Numbered from the stretch's first letter, positions 25,264 to 33,311 are shown. The stretch is 64,000 nucleotides of DNA from Candidatus Lachnoclostridium avicola (GCA_019114465.1 DXFM01000047.1:1-64000), one strand, 5' to 3'. Notes: generated from the letters alone by a model not told the origin. A program made the numbers and translations.

Positions 25264-26487
25264 CTAGAGAATTTCGATCTGCCGGCGGTATTCATTGACG
25301 GGGGACCGGCCGTATTTGTCTGCGGCGGCCGCTTCCCGGATCTGGGAGGCCAGGATTCCTTTCCGGAACATGGAGAAGGCGTCCGGGGAGAGAAGGTCTC
25401 CGGCGTCCGCCGCCTTGGAGATGATAGGGATGGAGCAACTTTTTTTAAGGGCGGACAGCAGGGGGGCGGCCTCCCGCCGAAAGCCCAGAATGCGGGCGAA
25501 GGGGGCCGGCCCGCAGCTCTCCTTCCACAGCCGGACTTCTTCCCCGGAGAGATTTAAAACCAGGCTCAGCAGGGCTCTGCTGATGCGGGCGTAAGTGTAG
25601 TTTCGCGTTTTCAGTCCCAGGACCCGCTCCTGCCAGCTGCCGCCTTCCGCGGCCTGGGCGGCCAGACGGTCCGACAGCTCCCTGGAAAAACCGGAAAAAC
25701 GGGCGAAGCCGCCGGGAAGAGCGGTGAGGACAGCGTAGTTTAAGAGCCGGGAAAAATCCTCGGGAAACAGGGGCTGTCCGTCCCGGAGAAGGGAACGGCA
25801 GTTTTCCGGGACCTGGGAGGAGAACCCGGCGGCGTCTCCCTCCCGCAGCAGCCGGCGCAGAGCGGTGGCGGAAGCGAAGGAGCCTTCTGTGACGGCGGTC
25901 TCATGGTAACCGTCTCCGGCCCGGGGGATGGTGTGGGGGCGGATGGTGCTGTGGAGCCGTTCCAGGGCTCTGAGATATTCCGCTCCCAGAATGTTGTTGG
26001 GGGAGGAGAGAAGCTGAGCCTTCTCCCGGTCAGTTCCGGTGCGCTCCAGAGCGGCCTGCCTGGCGGCGGGGAAGGACTGTCCGGCGGCAAGCGCCTCCTT
26101 TAAAGCACGCCGGTATTCAGCCGGTTCCCGGCACATGAGATCTGCCGCCTCCCGGAGAAGATCAAGATCCCCGGATTCGCTCCCGAAGGAGAGGACGTTT
26201 ACGATCCCAAGGCTGTGGAGCAGGCCCGCGCCGGAGGCGGCGAAATCCTCGGCGGAGGAGCAGGAGAAGGGCCAGGGGAGTTCCAGGACCAGATCCGCCC
26301 CCGCCAGAAGGGCAGTTTTGGCCCGCAGGTGCTTGTGGAACACCGCCGGCTCCCCTCTCTGGACATAGTCCCCGCTCATGACCACCACAATGTAATCGGC
26401 GTCCGTTTCCCTTCTCGCGGCCTCCATGTGGTGGCAGTGGCCGCGGTGAAGGGGATTGTATTCTGCGATAATTCCCGTAATATTCAT
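25264..26487 (-). CDS. tmcAL: tRNA(Met) cytidine acetate ligase TmcAL
   Basis: 407 residues. The nucleotidyltransferase motif NPLHRGH (11-17), a variant HxGH, and SGDYVQRGEPA are characteristic of YlbM/TmcAL, which uses ATP and acetate to form N4-acetylcytidine at the wobble base of elongator tRNA(Met). The central SSPNNILGAEYLRAL is also a family mark. Start at 26487 is chosen because GAGGAG lies 7 bases upstream; the ATG at 26493 touches that site and earlier ATGs lie beyond the promoter. Confidence 0.9.
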   Translation of the reverse strand: MNITGIIAEYNPLHRGHCHHMEAARRETDADYIVVVMSGDYVQRGEPAVFHKHLRAKTALLAGADLVLELPWPFSCSSAEDFAASGAGLLHSLGIVNVLSFGSESGDLDLLREAADLMCREPAEYRRALKEALAAGQSFPAARQAALERTGTDREKAQLLSSPNNILGAEYLRALERLHSTIRPHTIPRAGDGYHETAVTEGSFASATALRRLLREGDAAGFSSQVPENCRSLLRDGQPLFPEDFSRLLNYAVLTALPGGFARFSGFSRELSDRLAAQAAEGGSWQERVLGLKTRNYTYARISRALLSLVLNLSGEEVRLWKESCGPAPFARILGFRREAAPLLSALKKSCSIPIISKAADAGDLLSPDAFSMFRKGILASQIREAAAADKYGRSPVNEYRRQIEIL

Positions 26488-26512
26488 AGACATTCTCCTC
26501 TGCATGGCCTTT

Positions 26513-26541
26513 ATTCTATCATTACAGGAGAAAAAAGTCAC
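26513..26541 (-). promoter_or_regulatory. Promoter of tmcAL
   Basis: Minus strand GTGACT (26541-26536), 17-base spacer, TAGAAT (26518-26513). Confidence 0.6.
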
Positions 26542-26632
26542 CGATTCATAAAAATTTATGTATTTTTTACAAGCCAAATCCATATTTTTGTTGTATAATA
26601 TAAACTAGTGCTAAATAAAAGGAGGATATGCT

Positions 26633-26965
26633 ATGAAGTTGGTATATGCAATCGTAAGAAAAGACAATGAAGACGAGGTTATGAATGAGCTGACCGTTCA
26701 CAGATTCTCCGTTACCAAGCTCGCTACCACCGGCGGCTTTCTGAGAAAGGGAAACTCCACCCTGATGATCGGTGTGGAAGATGATAAAGTGAAGCAGGTA
26801 ATCGATATCATCAAACATGAATGCGGCGAGAGACAGAAGATCACCGTCAACATGCCTTACGTGTCCGGCCCGGCCATGGTGAACTACTCCACCATGCCTA
26901 TGACGGTGGAGGTGGGCGGCGCCACCATCTTTGTGGTGGACGTGGAACATTTTGAGAAGATTTGA
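26633..26965 (+). CDS. darA: PII-like cyclic-di-AMP receptor
   Basis: 110 residues, the DarA/PstA (formerly DUF970, YaaQ) family. The N-terminal MKLVYAIVRKDNEDEVMNEL, the TTGGFLRKGNSTLMIG loop and the GGATIFVVDVEHFEK end are the conserved blocks; these trimeric PII-like proteins bind c-di-AMP in the cytoplasm. Downstream targets are unknown. An AAAGGAGG site precedes the ATG, and TATAAT at 26594-26599 (without a good -35) may be its -10. Divergent from tmcAL; 130 bases before pta, which has its own promoter. Confidence 0.92.
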   Translation: MKLVYAIVRKDNEDEVMNELTVHRFSVTKLATTGGFLRKGNSTLMIGVEDDKVKQVIDIIKHECGERQKITVNMPYVSGPAMVNYSTMPMTVEVGGATIFVVDVEHFEKI

Positions 26966-27029
26966 CGGGAGAAGGACTGCCGCCTGTTTTTGGTATGGAA
27001 AAAAGTACAAGAAAATTGAGGAAAGTATC

Positions 27030-27058
27030 TTGTATACAATAAACTTATAGTATATAAT
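27030..27058 (+). promoter_or_regulatory. Promoter of pta
   Basis: TTGTAT (27030-27035), 17-base spacer, TATAAT (27053-27058), 38 bases before the pta start. Confidence 0.7.
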
Positions 27059-27096
27059 GAATACAGATGCTTAAAGATAAGAAAGGGGATTATGTC

Positions 27097-28095
27097 ATGG
27101 GATTTATTGATGTAATTAAGGAGAGAGCGAAAGCCGACAAAAAGACCATTGTTCTGCCCGAGTCCATGGACAGGAGAACATTTGTGGCAGCTGAGAAGAT
27201 TCTGAAAGAGGGACTGGCAAATCTGATCATTATCGGAACTCCTGAGGAGGTTGCCAAGAACAGCGAAGGCCTGGATATTTCCGGCGCTACCATTGTAAAC
27301 CCGTTTACCTATGAGAAGACGGACGCTTATGTAGACCTGTTTGTAGAGCTGAGAAAGGCAAAAGGAATGACTCCCGAACTGGCCAGAGAGACCATGATGA
27401 AGGACTACGCTTACTACGGCTGCCTGATGATCAAGAACGGCGACGCAGACGGTATGGTGTCCGGCGCCTGCCATTCCACAGCAAACACCTTAAGACCCTG
27501 CCTGCAGATCATTAAGACCAAACCGGGAACCAAGCTGGTATCCGCTTTCTTCCTGATGGAAGTTCCCAACTGCGAGTTCGGTGAGAACGGAACCTTCGTG
27601 TTTGCAGACTGCGGCCTGAACCAGAACCCCACTCCCGACGAGCTGGCAGCTATCGCCATCTCTTCCGCAGAGAGCTTTAAGATGCTGGTTGGCAAAGAGC
27701 CGAAGGTAGCCATGTTAAGCCACTCCTCCAAGGGAAGCGCGAAGCATGACGACGTGACCAAAGTGGTGGAAGCGACCAGAATCGCAAAGGAGACCGCTCC
27801 TGACCTGGCTCTCGACGGAGAACTGCAGCTGGATGCCGCCATCGTTCCGGAGATCGGCGCCTCCAAGGCACCGGGCAGCACTGTGGCCGGACATGCCAAC
27901 GTGCTGGTATTCCCCGATCTGGATGCCGGAAATATCGGCTACAAGCTGGTGCAGAGACTGGCAAAGGCAGAGGCTTACGGCCCCATGTGCCAGGGCATCG
28001 CAAAGCCGGTGAACGATCTGTCCAGAGGCTGCTCCGCTGACGACATCGTGGGCGTTGTGGCTATCACTGCCGTTCAGGCACAGAACCAGGACTGA
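27097..28095 (+). CDS. pta: Phosphate acetyltransferase
   Basis: 332 residues, the single-domain Pta of Firmicutes, which converts acetyl-CoA and phosphate to acetyl phosphate. Typical blocks are TIVLPES near the N-terminus, GDADGMVSGACHSTA in the middle and the C-terminal NVLVFPDLDAGNIGYKLVQR. The start at 27097 has GGGG 8 bases upstream; a longer frame begins at 27067 but without a suitable site. Codon use is noticeably biased to a few codons, as expected for a highly expressed gene. Acetate kinase follows 137 bases later, completing the ATP-yielding acetate pathway. Confidence 0.97.
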   Translation: MGFIDVIKERAKADKKTIVLPESMDRRTFVAAEKILKEGLANLIIIGTPEEVAKNSEGLDISGATIVNPFTYEKTDAYVDLFVELRKAKGMTPELARETMMKDYAYYGCLMIKNGDADGMVSGACHSTANTLRPCLQIIKTKPGTKLVSAFFLMEVPNCEFGENGTFVFADCGLNQNPTPDELAAIAISSAESFKMLVGKEPKVAMLSHSSKGSAKHDDVTKVVEATRIAKETAPDLALDGELQLDAAIVPEIGASKAPGSTVAGHANVLVFPDLDAGNIGYKLVQRLAKAEAYGPMCQGIAKPVNDLSRGCSADDIVGVVAITAVQAQNQD

Positions 28096-28131
28096 TAAAC
28101 AGGAAGAGAGCAGACTTCCTGTAAAATAACT

Positions 28132-28160
28132 GAGTGCCGGGACAAGCTGTTCCGGCACTC
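28132..28160 (+). other. Stem-loop in the pta-ackA spacer
   Basis: GAGTGCCGG (28132-28140) pairs perfectly with CCGGCACTC (28152-28160); a smaller stem GGAAG / CTTCC lies just before it (28103-28120). No T run follows, so this is more likely an mRNA processing, stability or attenuation element than a terminator. Confidence 0.55.
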
Positions 28161-28232
28161 CCTGCGGGAGAAGCCGGGCAGAACCGGATGATCCCGTATT
28201 TTTTGGAGAATATAGATAAAGGAGAAAACAAC

Positions 28233-29426
28233 ATGAAGATTTTAGTGATCAACTGCGGAAGCTCTTCCCTGAAATACCAGCTCATCGACATGGACAACGA
28301 GAGCGTTCTGGCTAAGGGTCTTTGCGAGCGAATCGGCATTGAGGGCTCCCTTCTGACCCACAGACCGGCAGGAAAAGACAAATATGCCATTGAGAAGGAC
28401 ATGTCGGACCACAAGGTAGCGGTACAGATGGTAATGGATGCCCTGGTAGATCCGGAGCACGGCGTGATTAAGAGCACCGACGAGATCTCCGCAGTGGGAC
28501 ACCGGGTACTGCACGGCGGCCAGTACTACAGCGACTCCATCGTGGTAAACGACGACGTGAAGAAAGTAATCCGTGACTGCTTCGAGCTGGGACCGCTGCA
28601 CAATCCGGCCAACCTGATCGGAATCGAGGCCTGCGAGGCTGCTATGCCGGGCGTTCCTAACGTGGCAGTGTTTGACACGGCATTTGGACAGAGCATGCCC
28701 AAGAAGGCATACCTCTATGCCATCCCCTATGAGTATTATGAGAAATACAGCATCAGAAGATACGGCTTCCACGGCACCAGCCACCGCTTCGTATCCGCAG
28801 AAGTTCTGAAGTTCGCGGGACTGGATCCGGAGAAGGGCAAAGTGATCGTCTGCCATCTGGGCAACGGCGCCAGCATTTCTGCTTCCATCGGCGGCAAGTG
28901 CGTGGATACCAGCATGGGACTGACTCCTCTTGAGGGCCTTGTGATGGGCACCAGAAGCGGCGATGTGGACCCGGCAGTTCTTCAGTTCATCTGCAACAAG
29001 GAGAACAAGACGGTCAACGAGATGCTGGATATCCTGAACAAGAAATCCGGACTTCTGGGAATTTCCGGAATTTCCAGCGACTGCCGCGATGTGCAGAACG
29101 CCCAGCAGGAGGGCAACGAGAGAGCCGATATGGCCATCAAGTGCTTTGAGTATCGTATTGTTAAGTACATTGGAGCCTATGTGGCAGCCATGAACGGCGT
29201 GGATGCCATCGCTTTCACCGCTGGAATCGGCGAGAACGACGGCATGATCCGCAAGGATGTGTGCGACAGCCTGGGCTATCTGGGAATCACCATCGACGAC
29301 GAAGCCAATAAAGTGAGAGGAGAGAGAAAGATGATCTCCACTCCCGACTCCAAAGTGAAGGTTATGGTAATGCCCACCGATGAGGAGCTGGCCATTGCGA
29401 GAGAGACTCTGGCCCTTGTAAAATAA
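28233..29426 (+). CDS. ackA: Acetate kinase
   Basis: 397 residues, full length. It transfers phosphate from acetyl phosphate to ADP. Family motifs: NCGSSSLKYQL at the N-terminus, HRVLHGGQ, RYGFHGTSHRF (catalytic His/Arg region) and FTAGIGEND near the C-terminus. AAAGGAG lies upstream of the ATG at 28233; frames extending to 28134 run through the intergenic stem-loop. Same biased codon use as pta. The next gene starts after its own consensus promoter. Confidence 0.98.
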   Translation: MKILVINCGSSSLKYQLIDMDNESVLAKGLCERIGIEGSLLTHRPAGKDKYAIEKDMSDHKVAVQMVMDALVDPEHGVIKSTDEISAVGHRVLHGGQYYSDSIVVNDDVKKVIRDCFELGPLHNPANLIGIEACEAAMPGVPNVAVFDTAFGQSMPKKAYLYAIPYEYYEKYSIRRYGFHGTSHRFVSAEVLKFAGLDPEKGKVIVCHLGNGASISASIGGKCVDTSMGLTPLEGLVMGTRSGDVDPAVLQFICNKENKTVNEMLDILNKKSGLLGISGISSDCRDVQNAQQEGNERADMAIKCFEYRIVKYIGAYVAAMNGVDAIAFTAGIGENDGMIRKDVCDSLGYLGITIDDEANKVRGERKMISTPDSKVKVMVMPTDEELAIARETLALVK

Positions 29427-29439
29427 TAGCAAAAAACGG

Positions 29440-29468
29440 TTGACAAAAAAAAGTCGCCTATGTATAAT
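29440..29468 (+). promoter_or_regulatory. Consensus promoter of yceD-rpmF
   Basis: TTGACA (29440-29445), 17-base spacer, TATAAT (29463-29468): a perfect sigma-A promoter, fitting a ribosomal protein operon. Confidence 0.92.
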
Positions 29469-29494
29469 AGCATAAGTGCGTATTAGGAGAAAAT

Positions 29495-30022
29495 ATGCAG
29501 ATTAACTTATCAGAGCTGTTTTCCAGTGATGGAAAAGAGAAAACCTATACCCAGGATATTGAGATGACCCGGTTTCAGGCTCCTGACGGAGTGTACGAGA
29601 TCGTGGAAAAAGAGCCCGTCCGGCTGACGGTCCGTCATGTGGGCAATCGGAAGCTGGAGATGAGCGGAGAGATCCGTCTGTCTCTGGAGATTCCCTGCGA
29701 CCGCTGTCTGACGCCGGTGAAGGTGGATTTTGATCTCGATGTGGATTCTTCCATTGATATGAATCAGTCGGAGGAGGAGCGGGCAGCGGATCTCGATGAG
29801 CAGCCCTATATAAGTGGTAATTATCTGGATGTAGACCAGCTGGTCCGCAACGAGCTGTTGCTGAATTTGCCCATGAAGGTTCTGTGCAGGGAGGATTGCA
29901 AAGGAATTTGCAATAGATGTGGCGCCAATCTCAACTATGAGACTTGTGAGTGCGACAAAAGCACCCCAGACCCGAGGATGTCAGTAATCCAGGATATTTT
30001 TAAACAGTTTAAGGAGGTGTAA
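29495..30022 (+). CDS. YceD/DUF177 family protein
   Basis: 175 residues. DUF177 proteins are almost always encoded directly before rpmF, as here, and have been linked to 23S rRNA accumulation; the mechanism is unknown. The conserved cysteines are visible: CDRCLTPV in the middle and CREDCKGICNRCGANLN with CEC near the end, suggesting bound zinc. The gene ends four bases before rpmF, so the two are translated from one message. Confidence 0.9.
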   Translation: MQINLSELFSSDGKEKTYTQDIEMTRFQAPDGVYEIVEKEPVRLTVRHVGNRKLEMSGEIRLSLEIPCDRCLTPVKVDFDLDVDSSIDMNQSEEERAADLDEQPYISGNYLDVDQLVRNELLLNLPMKVLCREDCKGICNRCGANLNYETCECDKSTPDPRMSVIQDIFKQFKEV

Positions 30023-30026
30023 AACC

Positions 30027-30209
30027 ATGTCTATCTGTCCTAAGAATAAAACTTCTAAAGCTAGAAGAGACAAGCGCAGAGCAAACTGGAAGATGAGCGC
30101 TCCCAACTTAGTAAAGTGCAGCAAGTGCGGAGCTTTAATGCTTCCCCACAGAGTGTGCAAGGCCTGCGGCAGCTACAACAAGAGAGAGATCGTTAAGGTT
30201 GAGGACTGA
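30027..30209 (+). CDS. rpmF: Ribosomal protein bL32
   Basis: 60 residues. Basic N-terminus followed by a zinc ribbon with Cys31, Cys34, Cys44 and Cys47 (CSKCG, CKACG), the zinc-binding (C+) form of bL32. It belongs to the large ribosomal subunit. It follows yceD after four bases with an AAGGAGG site overlapping the yceD stop, and is closed by a terminator at 30258. Confidence 0.98.
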   Translation: MSICPKNKTSKARRDKRRANWKMSAPNLVKCSKCGALMLPHRVCKACGSYNKREIVKVED

Positions 30210-30257
30210 TGAAAGATTCCGGTTTCCGGACACAGTCAGCTGAAATCTGAAGTGTGA

Positions 30258-30303
30258 GAAGGTATTTTCGAGAGCATGGGCTCTCGGAGATGCCTTCTTT
30301 TTT
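30258..30303 (+). terminator. Intrinsic terminator after rpmF
   Basis: Imperfect long hairpin: GAAGG (30258-30262) with CCTTC (30293-30297) outside, CGAGAGC with GCTCTCG inside, then TTTTTT. Confidence 0.88.
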
Positions 30304-30308
30304 ACTGT

Positions 30309-30444
30309 GAAAGCCCGGTCTCAAAACAGAGGCGGAACGGGCTGCTTGCAGACCGGATCGCGTGAGTGCGCAGCACGGAGAGATCCGAGGGCTTTCATGG
30401 TTCGCGGTGTCCGCGTCAGCGGAACACGGAGGTTTCCCGGAAAA
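30309..30444. repeat. Dispersed intergenic repeat, copy A
   Basis: This 136-base stretch has a related copy at 54271-54460. It can fold as a closed unit: GAAAGCCC (30309-30316) pairs with GGGCTTTC (30389-30396), enclosing GGTCT/AGACC (30317-30321 with 30350-30354) and GGATC/GATCC (30355-30359 with 30382-30386), then a hairpin CCGC-GTCA-GCGG (30411-30422). Blocks such as AGCACGGAG, GATCCGA, GGTGTCCGCGT and CGGAGGTTT are identical in both copies. No coding frame is shared. Whether it is a transcribed RNA or a mobile palindromic repeat is unknown. Confidence 0.7.
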
Positions 30445-30472
30445 CGCCGTTCCCTTTCCATGGAAAATCTGC

Positions 30473-30478
30473 TATACT
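30473..30478 (+). promoter_or_regulatory. Extended -10 before the first M20 peptidase
   Basis: TATACT preceded by TGC, i.e. an extended -10; the -35 region (TTCCCT at 30450-30455) is poor. It starts right after repeat copy A. Confidence 0.5.
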
Positions 30479-30519
30479 AAAGCCAAACCATTACAAACTT
30501 ACAACAGGAGGTATCGCAA

Positions 30520-31767
30520 ATGGAATATCAGGTTTCGGAAAAAGTACGGGAGAGTTTTGAGAAGCTGACGGGAAATGAAAAGGTTCAGAAGGCTCTGGCC
30601 TTTATGGAGAAGGATCACGAGAATATTGTGGAGAAGCAGATTGAGCTGACTCTGATTCCTTCCCCCACCTATCATGAGGAGAAGAAGGCGGCCAGGCTCC
30701 TGGAGATGTTTCAGGAAGAAGGTCTGACAGATTGCCATATTGACGAATACGGAAACTGTGTGGGAATCCGGAAGGGAACCGGCGGCGGAAAGACGGTTCT
30801 GGTGGAGGCCCACATGGACACAGTGTTTAATCTGGACACCAAGCTGGAGATCGTCCGGGAGGACGGATTTATCAAATGTCCGGGAATCGTGGACGATACC
30901 AGAGGCTGCGCGGTGGTTCTCTCCACCATCCGGGCTCTCAACGCAGCGGAGATCGAGACCAAGGGAGACATCCAGTTTGTGGGAACGGTTCAGGAAGAGG
31001 GAACCGGCGCCCTCAAGGGCATGAAATACTATGTGGAGCATCATCCGGAACTGGAGGCCAGCATCTCTGTGGACGGAGATGGGTATAAGGAGATTACCTA
31101 TGAGGCTACGGGAATCCAGACCTATGAGGTGACCTTTAAGGGAATCGGCGGCCACGCCTGCATGATGTTCGGAAAGGTGGCCAATCCTCTTCACGCGGCG
31201 GCCAGGGCGGTAGCAAAGATCGCGGAGTTCCGTGTTCCCTCCGATCCCATGACCACCTTCGCTGTCACCAATTTCCATGCGGGAAGCTTTGAGGCGGTTC
31301 ACGCCATCGTCCCGGAGGCGACTATCCGGTTCAATTTCCGCTCCAACTCCCAGGAAGAGCTGGAAAAGCTGAGAGGACGGATCTTTGAAGCCATTGAGGA
31401 AGCCTGCAAGGAGGAGACGGACCGCTGGGGACAGGATACCATTACCTACGAGGTAAAACACATCTGTGATGTGAACGCCGGCCATCAGGATTCCCACACC
31501 CCCATTGTGGAGGTTTCCATGCTCTCTGCCAATTATCTGGGCTGTGAAGAGCCGAAGCTGGGAAATGGCGGCTCCACCAACTGCAACCGGGCTCTGGAGG
31601 CGGGTCTGCCCGCCGTCTGTCTCGGCGGAGGCAGTGACTACGATATCCAGGCCCATACCCTGTCGGAACAGTTTAAGCCGGAGGGAGCTTATAAGTGCTG
31701 CCAGCAGGCTCTTCTGGTGGCGCTTCTGTGCGCGGGAAGCGAAGCTGCGGACAGTGTGATCGAATAA
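30520..31767 (+). CDS. M20 family metallopeptidase (PepT/YpwA-like subgroup unclear)
   Basis: 415 residues. Metal-site motifs of the M20 family are visible: AHMDTV (His98, Asp100), Asp125 or Asp126 in IVDDTRG, and the catalytic Glu159-Glu160 in VQEEGTG. A dimerisation domain (about 205-320) sits between the two halves of the catalytic domain, with GIGGHACMMFG. The family removes amino acids from small peptides or hydrolyses related amides in the cytoplasm. ACAGGAGG lies 9 bases upstream. A clear terminator follows, so it is its own unit, separate from the second M20 gene at 32157. Confidence 0.85.
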   Translation: MEYQVSEKVRESFEKLTGNEKVQKALAFMEKDHENIVEKQIELTLIPSPTYHEEKKAARLLEMFQEEGLTDCHIDEYGNCVGIRKGTGGGKTVLVEAHMDTVFNLDTKLEIVREDGFIKCPGIVDDTRGCAVVLSTIRALNAAEIETKGDIQFVGTVQEEGTGALKGMKYYVEHHPELEASISVDGDGYKEITYEATGIQTYEVTFKGIGGHACMMFGKVANPLHAAARAVAKIAEFRVPSDPMTTFAVTNFHAGSFEAVHAIVPEATIRFNFRSNSQEELEKLRGRIFEAIEEACKEETDRWGQDTITYEVKHICDVNAGHQDSHTPIVEVSMLSANYLGCEEPKLGNGGSTNCNRALEAGLPAVCLGGGSDYDIQAHTLSEQFKPEGAYKCCQQALLVALLCAGSEAADSVIE

Positions 31768-31808
31768 AGCGAAATGTAAATACAGAAAATGTGAGAATGT
31801 TCCGGGTG

Positions 31809-31844
31809 CCCCGGCTGCGAAAACTGCAGCCGGGGTATTTTTTT
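31809..31844 (+). terminator. Intrinsic terminator after the first M20 peptidase
   Basis: Perfect 10-bp stem CCCCGGCTGC (31809-31818) with GCAGCCGGGG (31826-31835), 7-base loop, then TATTTTTTT. Confidence 0.93.
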
Positions 31845-31846
31845 GT

Positions 31847-31996
31847 GCGATACGCCCGGCATGCAGCTGCCTCCCCGGAGGTGCAAGCACCTCCGGGGAG
31901 GCAGATATATGCCGGGCAACGGACAGCGAACAGCTTTGCTGTGAGCTGCCCGTGGTATCGCGAATCGGATAGGGGAAGGGACTTTCCCTATCCGAT
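31847..31996. ncRNA. Highly structured intergenic element, possible RNA or palindromic repeat
   Basis: Nearly every base of this 150-base stretch can pair. P1: GCGATAC (31847-31853) with GTATCGC (31955-31961). P2: GCCCGGCAT (31854-31862) with ATGCCGGGC (31909-31917), carrying a 17-bp perfect hairpin (31867-31883 with 31888-31904). P3: ACGGACAGC (31919-31927) with GCTGCCCGT (31945-31953, one A-C mismatch), enclosing a symmetric GA/GA internal loop and ACAGC/GCTGT. P4: ATCGGATAGGG (31964-31974) with CCCTATCCGAT (31986-31996). P1, P2 and P3 form a tight three-way junction. It lies after a terminator and before the promoter at 32078. No gene is seen in the 389-base gap. Type is uncertain. Confidence 0.5.
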
Positions 31997-32077
31997 CATT
32001 CCAGAAGCCAAAAGGATGAAGGGGGTTTGTCTGTTTTGCAGAAAAAGTCCTTTGAAATTTTAGAAAAAAAATTTAAT

Positions 32078-32107
32078 TTGACATATAATGTTACATAAGA
32101 ATATAAT
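32078..32107 (+). promoter_or_regulatory. Promoter of the peptidase/ABC importer operon
   Basis: TTGACA (32078-32083), 18-base spacer, TATAAT (32102-32107), then an AT-rich tract (ATATAATATAACATAATAA) that resembles part of the tract downstream of the kinase promoter at 41405 and could hold a regulator site. Confidence 0.75.
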
Positions 32108-32156
32108 ATAACATAATAAAAATAGATAGCTGAAATACAGAAAAGGGGGTATGGCG

Positions 32157-33290
32157 ATGAATCTGGATATGTATCTGAAACAGCTGGAGGAGCTGGTAAA
32201 TATTGACAGCGGTTCCAGAAATCCGGCAGGCATTGCTCAGGTGGCGGACAAGCTGGCGGGATGGTATGAGCAGCTGGGCTGGCATGTGGAGCGGATCCCG
32301 CTGGGAGAGGAGACCGGACCGGTGCTCCTGATCACCAACCATCCGTCAGACCACTATGACGTCATGTTTGTGGGACACATGGACACGGTTTTTCCTGACG
32401 GCACAGCAAAGAAACGGCCATTCCGCGTGGAAGGGGACTACTGTTACGGTCCCGGCGTGGGAGATATGAAAAACGGCGATGTGGCCATGTATCACGTGGC
32501 GGCCAATCTTCCGGCGGAGGTTTCGGACCGGCTCTCCATCGCCATGGTTTACAATCCCGACGAGGAGATCGGATCCGTCTATTCCAGGGATGTGCTGGAT
32601 TCCATTGGAAAGAAGGCGGATTATATCTTTGTCATGGAGTCAGCGGGTCAGAAGGGCACCAGGCACTGCTTTGCCAGAAAAGGCTCCCTGGGCTATGAGA
32701 TCGAATTTCACGGCATCGCCGCCCACTCCGGTTTTATGTTCGAGGTGGAGAACGCTTCGGCCATCCTGGAAATGGCAAATTACATTGTGAAACTGATGGG
32801 CCTGGCCAGCCGGGAGGAGGATACCACCGTAAATGTGGGAATCGCCCAGGGGGGAACGGCAGGAAATGTGGTGGCGGATTACGCGAAAATCTCCGTGGAG
32901 ATGAGGTTTAAAAAAGATTCCGAGCGGCTCCGCTTAAAGAGAGAGGTGGACACTCTGGTAAAGGGAGAGCCTTTTGTGAAAGGGGTGCGGACAGAGATTG
33001 TCCGGTCCCGGGAGAACATGCCTTTTGTTAAGACGGAGGAGGCAGCCCGGTTTGTGGCCCGCATGAAGGAGCTGGCAGATGAGCTGGGAATCGGATTCCA
33101 GGAGAAGGACCGGGGAGGCCTGTCTGACGCCAACCATTTGAGCCGGTGCGGCCATGCCGTCGTTCTGGACGGTATGGGCCCCCACGGAGCCAACGACCAC
33201 AGTGAGAAGGAAAACGGATATATTGGATCGGTGGAGCCCTGCGTCCGTCTTCTGGTGACAGTTCTGGAGGATCTGGCGAAAACCAGGTGA
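32157..33290 (+). CDS. M20 family peptidase, glutamate carboxypeptidase-like
   Basis: 377 residues. Metal motifs: GHMDTVF (His74, Asp76), VGDMKNG (Asp103), PDEEIGS with catalytic Glu136-Glu137, and a C-terminal ANDHSE His. Layout fits the CPG2/ArgE side of M20, which cleave C-terminal glutamate or N-acyl amino acids. It differs clearly from the M20 enzyme at 30520. GGGGG at 32145-32149 is 7 bases before the ATG at 32157; the ATG at 32151 is too close. It is the first gene of the transporter operon, so it probably processes the imported peptide or conjugate. No signal peptide. Confidence 0.87.
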   Translation: MNLDMYLKQLEELVNIDSGSRNPAGIAQVADKLAGWYEQLGWHVERIPLGEETGPVLLITNHPSDHYDVMFVGHMDTVFPDGTAKKRPFRVEGDYCYGPGVGDMKNGDVAMYHVAANLPAEVSDRLSIAMVYNPDEEIGSVYSRDVLDSIGKKADYIFVMESAGQKGTRHCFARKGSLGYEIEFHGIAAHSGFMFEVENASAILEMANYIVKLMGLASREEDTTVNVGIAQGGTAGNVVADYAKISVEMRFKKDSERLRLKREVDTLVKGEPFVKGVRTEIVRSRENMPFVKTEEAARFVARMKELADELGIGFQEKDRGGLSDANHLSRCGHAVVLDGMGPHGANDHSEKENGYIGSVEPCVRLLVTVLEDLAKTR

Positions 33291-33311
33291 GAGGAGAAGG
33301 AGGGGTAGTAT

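Noticed and set aside
31867-31904. CRISPR repeat or transposon end
   Set aside because: The 17-bp palindrome occurs once within a larger folded unit; there are no regularly spaced copies, no transposase and no target duplication that I can see.
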